Source of the DNA: Drosophila miranda
Taxonomy: Eukaryota > Arthropoda > Insecta > Diptera > Drosophilidae
DNA length: 64,000 nucleotides
NCBI RefSeq assembly: GCF_003369915.1
Contig: NC_046676.1
Coordinates: forward strand, 9,964,001 to 10,028,000
Direction of reading: 5' to 3'
The notes beneath the pieces were generated by a model that worked only from the letters and a program-made list of their open reading frames with translations, searched no databases and was not told the origin of the DNA. Position numbers and translations under genes: made by a program. Below are positions 11,323 through 22,595 of this stretch, in pieces; the stretch's first letter is position 1; the number at the start of each line of letters is the position of its first letter.

Positions 11323-12499
11323 ATGTCCCATTTGCTGAGGCGCACCAAAAAGTCCTGTCTGAAGGTGAGTGGGCGGTGGGGCCGAGGTGGCCGAGGGAGT
11401 GGGCAATCGATAAAAAATCGATGCCCCTGAAGGCACTAAAATAACCATTTTACGAACACGCGGAACAGGAAACAAGGAACCTCCGCCTTCCGTGTAGTTT
11501 ATTATTCATACGCCGCGTTGCCTGCTCATTTGAACGATTTATTTTTAACGACTTGCATTACAGCTGCTGCGCAGGATATCAACTTCAAGGCAACTCTTTG
11601 TCCAGCGTCTGGACGAGGAGGATGGCGACGAGGAGCAGGAGATGGAGCCGGCCGAGGGGGAGGCGTATCAGCAAAAGGATGTGAACAGCAATTGCCACAC
11701 GGCAGAGGCCATCTACGAGGAGCTGCAGCTGAATGAGTGCAGTCCCAAGCCTGACCAACACCAACCTCAACCGCAACCACAACCACAAGCCGTCCAACAC
11801 TTTGAGTATGCCAGCGAGGCAGAGGAGGAGATGGAGAAGCAGCCGCACCTGCACTATCCGGAGGCTAAGCTCGACCTGAGGAGCAGGTACTTGCTCAGCT
11901 CGAGCAACTACGAGGTGCTCGAGTCCACCCCCGTCCCAGGCTCCGGCATCGAGTTTGAGCGCGTGCCCTACAAGGCCAACGTGCGCTATCTGCGCCACAC
12001 CCCGTCCAACTCCAGCCTGGATCTGCGCCAGGCGGAGGAGTCACAGAAGCAGCAGTCGCAGCCAAAAAAGAAGACGCAGCAGCTGCAACAGATGCAGACT
12101 GCAGCCAGATTCCATCCGTGCAGCATCAGCCTGGGGTCGAAGATCGAGGGCAACTACCACAACGTGATGATCATGGAGCCGCCGCACGACGACTACCCCA
12201 TCGTCAAGTGGGACATCAATGGCAACTCAATGGACGACGAGAGCCTCGATCGCTGGCAGCTGTCCACCCACTGGGATGACTTTGACAGTCGGTGGCGTAG
12301 GGCGGCGACCGGTCTCTCCCACTCCCACAACCGATCCCAGTCGCAGTCGCAGAGGTCGAGCCACCAGTCGAGCTCCTGCACCCTGGAGACGTGGATCGAT
12401 GAGGCGGAGCCGCTTAGCCTGGGGCCCTTCGTCGATGAGCAGCAGAAGACCCCACAGCCGACAGGAACACACAGTAATCTTTGCCTTAAGAGCTTCTAA
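11323..12499 (+). CDS. Unrecognised 325-aa acidic, glutamine-rich protein
   Basis: Two exons, 11323-11364 and 11564-12499, joined in phase 0 by a 199-bp GT-AG intron. The first exon begins MSHLLRRTKKSCLK and the second continues LLRRISTSRQLFVQ. The protein then has an acidic stretch, a PQPQPQPQ run near residue 75, an internal region with YEELQLNE, SRYLLSSSNYEVLEST and HNVMIMEPPHDDYPIVKWD, a serine/glutamine-rich stretch, and WIDEAEPLSLGPFVDE near the end. No signal peptide, membrane segment or known catalytic domain is seen. The basic amphipathic N-terminus could be a mitochondrial or membrane-binding segment, but this is only a guess. AATAAA at 12678-12683 fits its poly(A) signal. Coding-like GC bias, conserved splice signals and the poly(A) site support a real gene. 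I do not recognise its function. Confidence 0.8.
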
Positions 12500-12847
12500 A
12501 TTCGGAATTCGGTGGCCTTTGACTTTGAACACCGCCCGAATCAATATAGATGTAACCAGATATGTGAGAAATACTTACCCCGCTACTTATGTAGATACAT
12601 GTGAACGTGTACGAGTATTGTACTATATGGTAGACCGCAATTTTCATTATAGAAAGTTGTTGCTAGAAATCCATTAAAATAAAGTGTTTGCGACGCTCCT
12701 TTGGCTCCATACCTTGAATGCACTTCAAGCAATTTGTCTCTCCTGTCTCTCGAACCGGGGAGCACGAGCACCCCGAAGAACTCCCCGGTCCTCTCTCTCT
12801 TTCGCTCTACAAAGCGGACGGCGCACGACCTGCACGTGCTGAACATG

Positions 12848-12880
12848 CGTGAGAATCCCCGGACCTTTGGCTTTCCCACG
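12848..12880. promoter_or_regulatory. Su(H) paired site (SPS), candidate Notch response element
   Basis: CGTGAGAA at 12848-12855 (+) and TTCCCACG at 12873-12880 (CGTGGGAA on the minus strand) both match the Su(H)/CSL consensus YGTGRGAA exactly. They face each other head to head across 17 bp, the geometry of paired sites in Notch targets such as E(spl) and Hes1. A CACGTG E-box lies 10 bp upstream at 12833-12838. The site is about 2.3 kb upstream of the Hey start codon and 165 bp past the poly(A) signal of the preceding gene. Hey is an established Notch target. Use as an enhancer is inference. Confidence 0.6.
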
Positions 12881-12899
12881 AGCCACGAGCCAGGGCTGC

Positions 12900-14940
12900 G
12901 ATTTGGGTCTCGATTGCGAGTCCGTCGGTGGTGCAAGTTCAACTCGTCGTGCACTATCCATCCACTTGATTAGGGGTGGGTTCCGCTCTCAGTTCCATAG
13001 TTGCCGCCGCTTAGAGATTGTCCCACGCTGGGCCTGGCATTGGCCATTAAACATTTTTACTTTACTTTTTGCTACATTTGAAACCTGAGCGACAGCATGC
13101 CGAATCAAATTAAAAGCACGTTTTTTATTATTTTCCATTTTCAATTCATTTCGAAATTGATATGAGAGCGCATTAATATCAAGCATACGCCACGGAAATG
13201 AATACAGTTTTGGGGGATCGGATCTGAATGGGTCAGTTTTAGTCGCGAATTGTTTGATGATGAGAATTGTGTGGGGGAGGGCATGGAATGCAATAGAAAC
13301 TGATGGGGTGGGCAGACTTTTTACATTAATTTCTTTATTTTTAATTTCTTTTGAAGAGTTTCTAATAGCAATTACATTGAGAGATATCAGTGCCCATCCA
13401 CAAATATTTGTTTCCAAGGTATGCAAAAAACTTGAGAAGATTGTATATGTAGACCATCAGTATTCGTACCACAGCTGGTGCAGTTGATATCCGAAAATCT
13501 GGATATCTACAGACAGAGAAAAAAGCCCTGAGTATTGAATAGTGGCACTGAGATCTATAAATTTTTACCCATAGATTTGCACCGAGAGTGAAAATTGTAA
13601 AAAGAAAGTGTTTCTCACTTACGTTTTACCATTAATATGAAAATATTTGATATAAGTACATATTTCATATTATATTCATATTTAAATTAAATATTTCTAT
13701 ATTTAAATTAAATATATTTCTTATAAATTTATGATATTTTCTTTTGTTTTAACCGCTTTATACTCGTATTTAGCTTAAAAATGAAGAGTATTACTTAAAA
13801 CCGCATATTTAATTAAAATATGGGTTCTTTTCTTAATACTCCGGCATATTTCTCTAGCTGTAGCTCTTACTACCATATTTTATTAGGTTTTTTAAAAGCA
13901 CTACCCAGGAAGCAAAGAAAATACACTTTAAGGACATGTGAATATAAGCAACAAGTTATCATTTACTTTAAAATAGTAAAGAGTATAGTAAATAGTACCC
14001 TTCTGATGGGTAGCCCCAAGCTAAAGCAATTGAAGAGTACATTCATTAATTATCCTTTTCTTGTTTCTACCATTTTCCGCTCTATATTTTACCCAAAAAT
14101 GGATAATAAAAGGCTTAATGTCAATGTACTTTACCTGCTTGATTGCCTTGTAATTAAAATGGCCTCAGCACAAAGGAAATGTATCGATTTCATCTCAGGC
14201 ACTAGGTCAACACACCGCCTTCGGGCACCTGTCCACGCATTCCTCTTATCTCGGCCCCCGGGATGCGGCGGTGGCTGCGGCTCCCGTAACCTTGAGGCAG
14301 CACTGACCTAGAAATGTGGGCCAAACACGGGACGGGACGTGTGTTCGTATGCAGATAAAGGTCAACGGCGGCCGTTGCACTTGTTGGGGCACGGCGCCAG
14401 GGCCACGCCACACGACCGGCCGCTGTTCGGGTCGCGTGCTCCAGTTCCAGCCATTCAACGGGCCAGCGGCGGCAGGAGCAAGTGGCAGCATAAGTCAGCC
14501 GGCGGACAGGCAGACAGACTGACGCCCACGGCGATGATTCAAGGCGATGTCGTGATGCTGGTGCTGATACCGATGCTGATGCCATCGACATCGATGACAG
14601 GAGGATGCAATCGCGCCCGTCCACACAGTGATTGCTCTTTTGCCCGGCATCAATCCATCTATTCCTCTCGCACACCAAGTCCGTACTGCTCACTCCAAGG
14701 CCGTCTCTCTCTTCACTCTCTCTCTCGCTCACTGTCCGCCCTTGTTCATTTGTTGGTTTTTCGGCCTTATAGCGATCATTGTGGACTATTACCTACCCCC
14801 AGCCAGCGCCTGAGTCCTGGAGAGCGGCGGCACGCGTTGCCAAGGGGTGGTTGCTGCTGCATCTTATTGGGCGTTTGCCGGCGGCGTTAGAAAGGGGTTG
14901 AGCGGCGGCAGCGACGACGGCGACGGCAACGGCAACGGCG
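12900..14940. other. Non-coding region upstream of Hey
   Basis: No gene supported. About 13,560-14,130 is strongly AT-rich with simple TAAATTAAATAT motifs. From 14.2 kb the DNA is GC-rich and contains a class C site CACGCG at 14831-14836, of the type bound by Hes/Hey repressors. The region is a plausible place for Hey enhancers, but beyond the paired site nothing specific can be shown. Confidence 0.4.
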
Positions 14941-14972
14941 GTCAGGTCGTCCGCTAGTCGTGTGCTGCAAAA

Positions 14973-15010
14973 TCAGTCGAACGCCGTTCGCGCACACGAT
15001 AAGTCACGTG
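14973..15010 (+). promoter_or_regulatory. Candidate Hey core promoter: initiator, DPE-like site, E-box
   Basis: A perfect initiator TCAGTC lies at 14973-14978, with A+1 at 14975. AGTCAC starts at exactly +28 and matches the DPE consensus RGWYVT at five of six positions. No TATA box precedes it. A CACGTG E-box at 15005-15010 overlaps the DPE region and could allow feedback by Hey itself. The leader to the ATG at 15145 would be 170 nt. Confidence 0.5.
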
Positions 15011-15144
15011 TTCAAGCCAGCTCCGCTCTTCGGTTCCGAGTCCAGATCCAGCCAGTGCCGCAGGAGAAAGAATCCCAAGTGATAAGACAATCGCCCAGTG
15101 TTCCCAGTCAAGTGTCAAGTGCGCAGGATCAGCAAAGGACAAAG

Positions 15145-17436
15145 ATGGACCACAACATGCACGTGAATGCGCCACTCCACCATTGGGGCTATGGGGCAGG
15201 CCCGGCTGTGGCCTTGCCAGCGACTGCCAGCACCCCCCAGAGCCACTGGGTGCAGCCGCCGCAGAGTCATCACAGTCAAGGACACAACAGTCTGAAGAGG
15301 TCGCTCTCCGAGAGCGACTGCGACGACCTCTACTCGGAGGAGTCCTCCAAAGAACAGTGCGTATGCGTAATCTGACGAAATATCTGTGGGATCTTCTTAT
15401 TAACATTTTGTTTTTTTTCTGATCCGCTCACAGAATCTCTCCCAGTCAGCCGGGAAGCTGCCAACTGATGAGCCGCAAGAAGCGTCGCGGGGTCATTGAG
15501 AAGAAGCGGCGCGATCGCATCAACTCCTCGCTCACCGAACTGAAGCGTCTGGTGCCCTCGGCCTACGAGAAGCAGGGATCCGCCAAGCTCGAGAAGGCCG
15601 AAATCCTCCAGCTCACAGTGGAGCATCTGAAGAATTTGCAGTCGAAAAGTAAGTTTCAATTTCTTGGTTGTGGAAAAACAGAATAAGAGAATGTTAGGGA
15701 TATGTTAAAGGTTATGGGAAGAGCAGCGATAGGGAATTTCTCTCGTGGATCAGACTAACAGTTTGAGATCATTATAATCGATTTTCATTAAAAATTATGG
15801 ATAAGGATAATCAAAAAGGTTTTCTGAGATCGGATAAATCATTGAAATACTACAAAATTGAATGATGAATCATATATTATCCAACATGAATCTTATTGAA
15901 TTTTTTTTTTAAAGTTGAGAAAGGAATAGTCTATTAATTGGTATTGAAAAAATCTTAACAGTTTCGGACAAATAGTCTTAAACATTATCTTAAAGTTCAA
16001 TATTATTTGGATAAATCATGAAAAGCACGACTCCAATATCCCACAGGATACGATAGGCTAACAATTTAAACACTAAACTGGGATAAGTGTTCCACAAATT
16101 ATTTGAAATCTGGGTAAACGGTCCTAACCTGTTGTCCCAAAACAGGAGGGAGGACAAGGGTAAGAGGCAGGCTGGCATTATGGGAAAATTATGATTGCCG
16201 CAAACACAGAGACAATAACAGCGCACCGCCCAAGTGAATCTCGAATCTCGGGGCTTCCCACGCTGCTCATTGCTCGCCTCCCACTGCCTTTGCACCACTC
16301 GCTTTTTACACCCAGAAGCGGGCGAACATTGCTTCCACCCCTGGAAGCAACCATTAGCATTAGCAGTGCCACCCCCTGCCCCTGTCCGACTCTTCACATC
16401 CCGAACAAGGACATGGGGGTGGTTGTTTAGGCAGTCGCGTGGGAACAACTATTTTAATTGTTTGCCCTGGTCTGTGTCGATGTGGATGGATTAGACAGCT
16501 TATTGACTTTCGCCTCCTCCTCCTCCTCCTCTTGTTGCAGCATTGGACTCGCTCAGCTACGACCCGCAGCGCGTGGCCATGGACTACCACATCATCGGGT
16601 TCCGAGAGTGCGCCGCCGAGGTGGCCCGCTACCTGGTGACCATCGAGGGCATGGACATCCAGGATCCGCTGCGCCTGCGCCTCATGTCCCACCTGCAGTA
16701 CTTCGTGCAGCAGCGGGAGCTCTCGGCCCAGAGCTGTGCCAGTCCCAGTGGCTGGTCGGCTTCCGCTCCAAGTGCCGCAGGCTACCAGGCCACGAGCAGC
16801 TGTGCAGCCCCGCCCTACCAGACCTATGCCTCCGCAGGAAATCCCGGAGCAGCCTATGTCTCCAGCTCATCGCTGCACAGCTATCCAACGTTGAGTGCAT
16901 CGCCCTCGCAGCAGCAACCGCAACAGCAGCAGCAGCAGCAGCATGGTGGACGGACCAGCGTCTCCAGGACGAGTGGATCAGGTGTTGTCAGTGAGGCTCT
17001 GCCACCTCATAAGCTCCACTCCGATACCAGCAGCCAGCAACAGCAGCAGCAACAACAACAACAACAACAGGTGCAACATCAGCAGCAACCTCCCACCCAT
17101 GTCCGAACCCAGACCACGCCTCAGCCGGCCCAACAGCCACAGCAGCAACAACAACAACAGCAGCAACATCAACAGCAACAGCAGCAGCAACAGCAACAAC
17201 AACAACACTACACACACGATCACACTGTTGTTCATCCGGAGCAACAGATTCCCACCTACATAGATCTGACCAACAGCCATCGACCTCCAGCCGGCGGGGA
17301 AAGCCTCAGCTATAGCACAGCTCCACAGTATCCGGTGAGCGGAGGGCAGGATTACAACAACGCCAGCGTCCTGCAATATGCCACGCCCAACGGGGCCAAA
17401 CCCTATCGACCCTGGGGAGCCGAGATGGCCTATTGA
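15145..17436 (+). CDS. Hey: bHLH-Orange transcriptional repressor Hey
   Basis: Three exons (15145-15356, 15434-15648, 16541-17436) give 440 aa. The bHLH covers residues 84-142. The basic region reads [17 protein letters not shown], with glycine where Hes/E(spl)/Deadpan proteins have proline. This, plus [18 protein letters not shown], is diagnostic of the Hey family. An Orange domain follows (about 150-195, [13 protein letters not shown]). The protein ends [10 protein letters not shown], the Hey-type YRPW plus tail rather than a terminal WRPW. Three polyglutamine tracts lie between residues 260 and 370. Hey proteins act in the nucleus downstream of Notch, often as heterodimers with Hes factors. 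The ATG at 15145 has context AAAGATGG. A 0.9-kb intron 2 holds Su(H)-type sites. AATAAA at 17647 fits the poly(A) site. Deadpan was considered and rejected. Confidence 0.95.
16255..16445. promoter_or_regulatory. Two Su(H)-type sites in Hey intron 2
   Basis: TTCCCACG at 16255-16262 (minus-strand CGTGGGAA) and CGTGGGAA at 16438-16445 (+) match the Su(H) consensus exactly, near the 3' end of the intron. They are 175 bp apart, so they are not a paired site. About eight such 8-mers are expected by chance in 64 kb on both strands, so each alone is weak. Their position inside a Notch target is suggestive. Confidence 0.35.
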
Positions 17437-17847
17437 AGAGGTGGAACAGTATCCGAAAGTGGAAAGCCCAGAAAACAGAGTCTAGTCAGGCCCAGTGTGA
17501 TAGTCTTAAGTTTGGCCTCCTCCAGGAGATCCTAACGAGAAAATCTCGTTGAGATTGAATACAGGAATAGGCACATTAACTAGTAATCTAAGAAACCATC
17601 TATCATCTAGAATTACGATCTACGAACCTTTTGTGAAACTATTGTAAATAAAGGCATTTTTTTTAGAAGAAATATACAAAAACGGGATGGCATTTAGCAG
17701 TGCAGGGTATACAAAATTCCCTTTTCTAGCTGACAAAGATAGGCGGCCTGGAGTATCACTCCATCCAAACAGATTTTTATATTTTTTACTATGTCGAAGT
17801 AGCCCGGATTCCACATAAAGAACAAATATTAACGAGTCCACCGATAC

Positions 17848-18778
17848 ATGTCAGAGAACGACAACAAGCGTCTGCCGCGATGGTGGTCGGGAGGAGTCTG
17901 CTCGGCCATTGCGGTGACCACCACACATCCGCTGGATCTGGTCAAGGTGCAGCTGCAGACGCAGACGCAGGCCGAGAAGGTTTCGGTCGGCCAGGTCATA
18001 TCGAATATCTATCAGAAGGGCGGTCTCACGGGCTTCTACAGTGGCATCTCTGCCTCCTGGTTTCGGCAGCTAACCTATACGACGGCCCGCTTCGCCCTCT
18101 ACGAGTACGGCAAGAATTTCGTGGACGCCAGCAACGTCAGTGCCAAGGTGCAACTGGCAACCTTTGCCGGCGTCTTCGGAGGCATTGTGGGAGTGCCGGG
18201 CGATGTGGTCACGGTGCGGCTGCAGAACGACATTAAGCTGCCGCCGGAGAAGCGGCGAAAGTGAGTACCGGTGATCGTCCGGAGTGATCAGCGATATGTA
18301 AACGAATCACTTCCTCAGCTACAAGCACGTCTTCGATGGCCTGTACCGCATACAGAAGGAGGAGGGCGTCAAGAGTCTCTTTCGGGGAGCCGTGCCCGCT
18401 GTGACCAGAGCCGTGGTCCTGACGATCGGCACTAACGCGACATACGATCAGGTGAAGCAGGTCATTCAGGGCACCTTCGGCACAAAGGAGGGCCTGCCCC
18501 TGCACTTCCTCACCTCGACGATAGCCGGATGCATTGGCACCATCATGACGCAGCCCATCGACGTGATCAAGACCAGATACATGAATGCCAAGCCGGGCGA
18601 GTACTCCGGCCTTATCGCGGTGGTCATAAGCATCTTCAAGCAGTCGCCGATGGCATTCTACAAGGGCTTTATTCCGGCCCTGATGCGGGTTAGTCCAAAC
18701 ACGATCATCACCTTCATGCTGTACGAGCAGGCACGTCTGCGCTTTGGCTACCTTCCGCCGAACGCCAAAAAAGAATAG
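17848..18778 (+). CDS. Dic3: Mitochondrial dicarboxylate carrier (SLC25 family)
   Basis: Two exons (17848-18260, 18319-18778) give 290 aa, the standard length for SLC25 carriers. Three tandem carrier repeats of about 95 residues are visible, each with a PX[DE]XX[KR]-type signature: HPLDLVKVQLQ, VPGDVVTVRLQ (where threonine replaces the usual basic residue) and QPIDVIKTRYM. Such proteins have six membrane helices in the inner mitochondrial membrane and exchange dicarboxylates such as malate and succinate for phosphate. The overall pattern (WWSGGVCSAIAVTTTHPLDL, GFYSGISASWFRQLTYT) matches dicarboxylate carriers rather than ADP/ATP or uncoupling proteins. It starts only about 200 bp after the Hey poly(A) signal. 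The symbol rests on remembered order Hey-Dic3-ACC in melanogaster; Dic2 or another paralog is possible. Confidence 0.88.
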
Positions 18779-20147
18779 TATCGAATATCCACGGCCTCCC
18801 ACTCCGCCGTAAAAGTACTACGATACACAAATTGTTAGTAATCCAAACCCCTCATCGTATTGTTGCGTACCAATTGGCCTGGAAGTAATCCCCTCATGCC
18901 GTAATCGCGACTAATAAGCTGCCACCATGTTCGCCCGCTCGACCACTGACCGTTGGTCAGCAGAAACAGCGATGGGGGTCAACGGCAGTGCAGCGTGTCC
19001 ATATGGAAATGATGTTTATGGTTTATGAAATTTGCATAAGCGCAGGGATACCCGTATACCCCATGTACCTGTGTGGCAAGCGCTAACTAAAAACAGAGCC
19101 CGAGAAAACCCAGTCCAAATGAGTTAGTTAAGCCGGCTGCACGTTCGCCGCTAGTAATTAGGAAACAGGGGCCACAAGGTGCAAAGGGTCGAACCAAACC
19201 CTCGCCGAAAACCCCGGGAGCTACAGAAGAAACAAGAATTTTCACAACAACAACCATAACTGGAAACCAAATGGGCTCAAGATTTTGTCACCCCTGTACA
19301 TGTGTGTTTTACAAAATATATTTTTTAATAAAAATTCATTCTTTTACGTTCATTTGTGAGTTAAAATTGAAAATTATAGACCTTTAGACCTATTAGTTCT
19401 AATTATTTTATATACAAACTTATGTTGAAGTTTTATTTAAAATGGATATATCCCTCGAAAAGTTGAGAAATATGTTGAGGTGAAATTACGAATGTTAATG
19501 CGCAATATATAATCCAATTTCAAACTAAAGGAATGCAAAATATATCCTTAATTCCTTTTTCCATACTGGAAAAACACTTGAGTCCAAATTACATTTGTAA
19601 CCGAGCAACTTCTCAGTTGCATGGGAATATTCCGATCTAAATCAACCCCTAAACAGCCATGCGCCCACTGTTTTTTATACCACACTTAAAGAGTATTGGG
19701 ATTTATTAAATTTGTGTGTAATAGCAAAAAGGAATCGTTTTCGACCCCATAAAGTAGTCATGTCTATCTGTCTTGATGAGCCCTTAGATCTCAGAGACTA
19801 TGAGAGCTAGAACAACCAAATTTTATACTTTGTACTGCTGTGATATCCCACTGGAAGAAATGTATTTCATAATTTTGCCAAGAGAAAAGAGTAGTGCAGG
19901 TTACATACAGTAAAAGTTATATAAATCATTGCATATTATCAAACTGAGTACCGGATAGAATGCATAGTGTCCGAACGTTTCGACTGGTTTTTAGTTGTTT
20001 GACTACTTCAAAATTTTAAAAGCCTAGGACCGCCCAAGTAAATTTATAAGCATTTTATACAAAATTGTATCGGCCCCAGTCTTATATTTCATGTGAGCGA
20101 ACTAAAATAAGTGCCAAGGTAGAAAACAGACGGTGGGCCTTACGTCT
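18779..20147. other. Intergenic DNA with a degenerate dispersed repeat
   Basis: No gene seen. After about 500 bp of mixed sequence the region becomes AT-rich and holds the repeat described at 19,665-20,060. Confidence 0.5.
19665..20060. repeat. Degenerate dispersed intergenic repeat
   Basis: The stretch contains TTTTTATACC, GTCTATCTGTC, TTAGATCTCAGAGACTATGA and AGAGCTAGAACAACCAAATT in order. This series recurs, from memory, in many intergenic regions of obscura-group Drosophila. No coding capacity, terminal repeats or target duplications are visible, and the class of the parent element is unknown to me. Confidence 0.5.
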
Positions 20148-20662
20148 TTAAAAGAAGAAATGTCCCAATAAAGTAACGTAAGTGTTTCCACCGTAAGTGT
20201 TTCCGGATTCCACCTCTGTGTCCTGTAGCTCTAAATAAATTTGACGTGTGCCATCAATAGAGCTACTCGAATCGGAGTCTTCATGCCAGAGTTGGTCATC
20301 TTCAGCGGGGCACAGTAGATTGCTACTCGAGCTGCTGCTCCCGTCTTCCGTGGCAGTGTTCTTTATCTGATCTAAAAAAAAGAGCAAGAATTAACATTTA
20401 AAACAAACTCGAGCGAGTAGATCCTCTCTTTCCCTCTATTTTGTTTCTTTCATGACAAGTGCAAGCAAAAGTTTTGATTTTTGTTTGCGGTGTGCATTGC
20501 CCTAAGAAAATGGCGGCCATAGCATCTATTAAATCGTGCCACTGCAGTGCACTGGTGTGTGCATGGCTAGATTTTAACATGCGCTTGAGCTGAGAGAATT
20601 TTAAGCCGGCAAAACTACATACATACATAGAAGGAAAGAATAAATAAAACTCACCTTTTCAT
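20148..20662 (-). CDS. Candidate small gene, unrecognised
   Basis: A possible three-exon gene on the minus strand: 20655-20662 (start, ATGAAAAG then GTGAG), 20457-20614, and 20148-20371, giving 129 aa. The middle exon encodes MLKSSHAHTSALQWHDLIDAM and following residues. The last encodes an acidic, serine-rich segment (DDQLWHEDSDSSSSIDG) and ends in a stop at 20148. The last acceptor is strong (poly-T then AG). The donor of intron 2 (GTCATG) is weak, and the first exon encodes fewer than three residues, so the model may be wrong. If intron 2 is not removed, the frame stops after about 78 aa at 20398. Two adjacent DRE elements just upstream (20732-20748) argue for a genuine housekeeping promoter. 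No domain is recognised. Confidence 0.35.
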
Positions 20663-20731
20663 CTATAATTCACCAATTCTTTCTGTCTGTCTTTTTTCAC
20701 CGAACAAATTTGAACATACCAATAATGACAC

Positions 20732-20748
20732 TATCGATAATATCGATA
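20732..20748. promoter_or_regulatory. Tandem DRE elements (TATCGATA x2)
   Basis: Two exact copies of TATCGATA lie at 20732-20739 and 20741-20748, one base apart. DREF and BEAF-32 bind this palindrome in housekeeping promoters and at insulator borders. They lie 70 bp upstream of the candidate start at 20662 on the minus strand. No plus-strand gene clearly begins here. Confidence 0.65.
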
Positions 20749-22277
20749 TGTATATATGTACGATACCGTACAAAAAATGCTTCCCCGGCAATCCTCTATG
20801 ACGCATAATAATTGATCCCAATGCTTCCATGCTTTCGACTCATTCGTTTTTGCTCAACTTCTCTCTCCTACAGCGAAAGTGGAATGCAAGCAAAGTCTCC
20901 TTTGCTCATCTTTTTCTCCCTCTCTGATGCAGAGGGAGATCGAAAGGACACCTGTTGGTGGGAGTTTGACCGACAAGGGAGTGAGAGGTTGCGTAGGTGC
21001 TCTCTCATTTCATGATCTCGTTTTCCTCTTCTTCATAATTGTCCTTTATTCCCTCTCCTACTGAAAAATTACAGTCATGGCGGAGCTCAATAGGAATTAC
21101 CGCTGGTGATTCTTGTGTGGTTTTCTGTACCCGCACGTTTTTATTACCGCTCACGAAGAAACAATCTTTTGCGCATTAATTTATTTTTTGCCAGCTAAAC
21201 ACATACAAAAAAAATAAATGTTGTCAATACTTGCGCTTCAGCAGGGTTGCGCGGCCGAGTGAGAGACCTCTGAGCTTTGACTTCCCACGCTGGTCGGTGG
21301 CTCTACTATTAACAATCATCCACCACCCCAGGCGGAGAGAAAGTCCCGCATTGGAATACCACTCGAGGGTGGGCCGGGCCGGTCCCGAAGATCGGCGTCA
21401 ACACCATCAGCATAATACACACGTCACAACTTCCAATTAGAGACAATCATTCGGATACAGGACAGGCGGGGGGGATACATACCATGTGGACTTCGATGGG
21501 GTGGTTTTACTGTCCTCGGCAGTGGCTACAAAACCGAAAGAACGCTACGAAGTGACTTTCATTCCTTGGATTACGTTCGGGCTACAAACACACATAGGAC
21601 AGGAGCTGATATAACCAGCAGGACCGGACCTGGCGCGGGGTGGATTCAAGGAGTGCATGGTGTAGTTTTCATTGTGTGAATGGATGTCATAAATAGTCAA
21701 ATGATTTCGTTTTTATTGCGGTGCGAGTCAATTAAGTGGAATAGTTTTGCCATATTTCTGAATGGATTTTCGTGTTAAAGGTGACGGAAATGTCCATAAA
21801 AGCTGGCCACTTGTTTGGATTATTTAATTTAATTTATGCACATGTGCAGTTGAAAAGGATATCATGTGCGGCGTAATGGTTCATTGATTTGAGTTGGAGA
21901 ATCGGCGATTATGTATTTATGTAGATCATTTCACATGTGTAGGGTTGATTAATCGAACCAAAAACATTGCATCAATAAATCAACTCAATTTGAATTAAAT
22001 AAATGAACTTGAAAAATGTGTTGTTTTTTTGTTGCTATATTTGCCCCCGGTGCATTCTACCTATCCCTGTCTTTCTTTCCCACCGCTTTTAAAATTAGCA
22101 CATCAGCTCCAAGGCATATTAATACAAGGAGCGGCGTAGTCGGGAGTGTTCTCACTGGTTGTCACAGATTTGTTTACGGTTTGTCAAAAGAGGCGGGTTT
22201 CCAGCAAAAACGGAAAATTTGGCTCCATTTTGAAAGTCCTAAGCTTTCGTTTAACCACCTATTTTCGGCAGGTTTTA
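20749..22277. other. Intergenic DNA with no gene seen
   Basis: Short open frames occur but none has a domain, coding bias or supported splicing. A single Su(H)-type TTCCCACG at 21282-21289 is at chance frequency. Confidence 0.4.
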
Positions 22278-22288
22278 CGGTCACACTG
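22278..22288 (+). promoter_or_regulatory. Motif 1 core-promoter element
   Basis: CGGTCACACTG matches the Drosophila Motif 1 consensus YGGTCACACTR exactly. Motif 1 (bound by M1BP) sits at start sites of broadly expressed genes. It points right, toward the small reading frame at 22596 and the 3' end of Nup44A, so it suggests an extra short transcription unit there. Confidence 0.5.
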
Positions 22289-22595
22289 CTCCTTTGACAA
22301 AATTTTTATTTATTTCAGGAATATTTATGAAAGAGATTGACCTCACCTTACTTGAATACACCCTTGTGTAAGATCTGCCTCTAGCGCTGCGCGAATTTCG
22401 TTTATTATTATTTTGCGAGTGAAAGTAATTTGATTTGAGTTTTTGTTATTGGAAACTTTTCATAAAATCAATAATCGAACTGTTTCAGTTTGCCGCGATA
22501 CGCTTATGCCACAGCCATGCGGCTGCTGCACGCGATCCACACGTTTCTGTGATGTAATCCGTGAGTGCGAGATCCAAAAAATGTGATCGGCAGAA

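Noticed and set aside
13560-14130. AT-rich block as an origin or matrix-attachment region
   Set aside because: Composition alone is not evidence, and no specific motif set was seen.
15145-17436. Deadpan (dpn) as identity of the bHLH-Orange gene
   Set aside because: The basic region has glycine in place of the Hes/Deadpan proline, and the C-terminus is YRPW plus a six-residue tail. Both are Hey features.
21282-21289. Isolated Su(H)-type site TTCCCACG
   Set aside because: Single sites occur at chance frequency and no Notch-related gene is adjacent.
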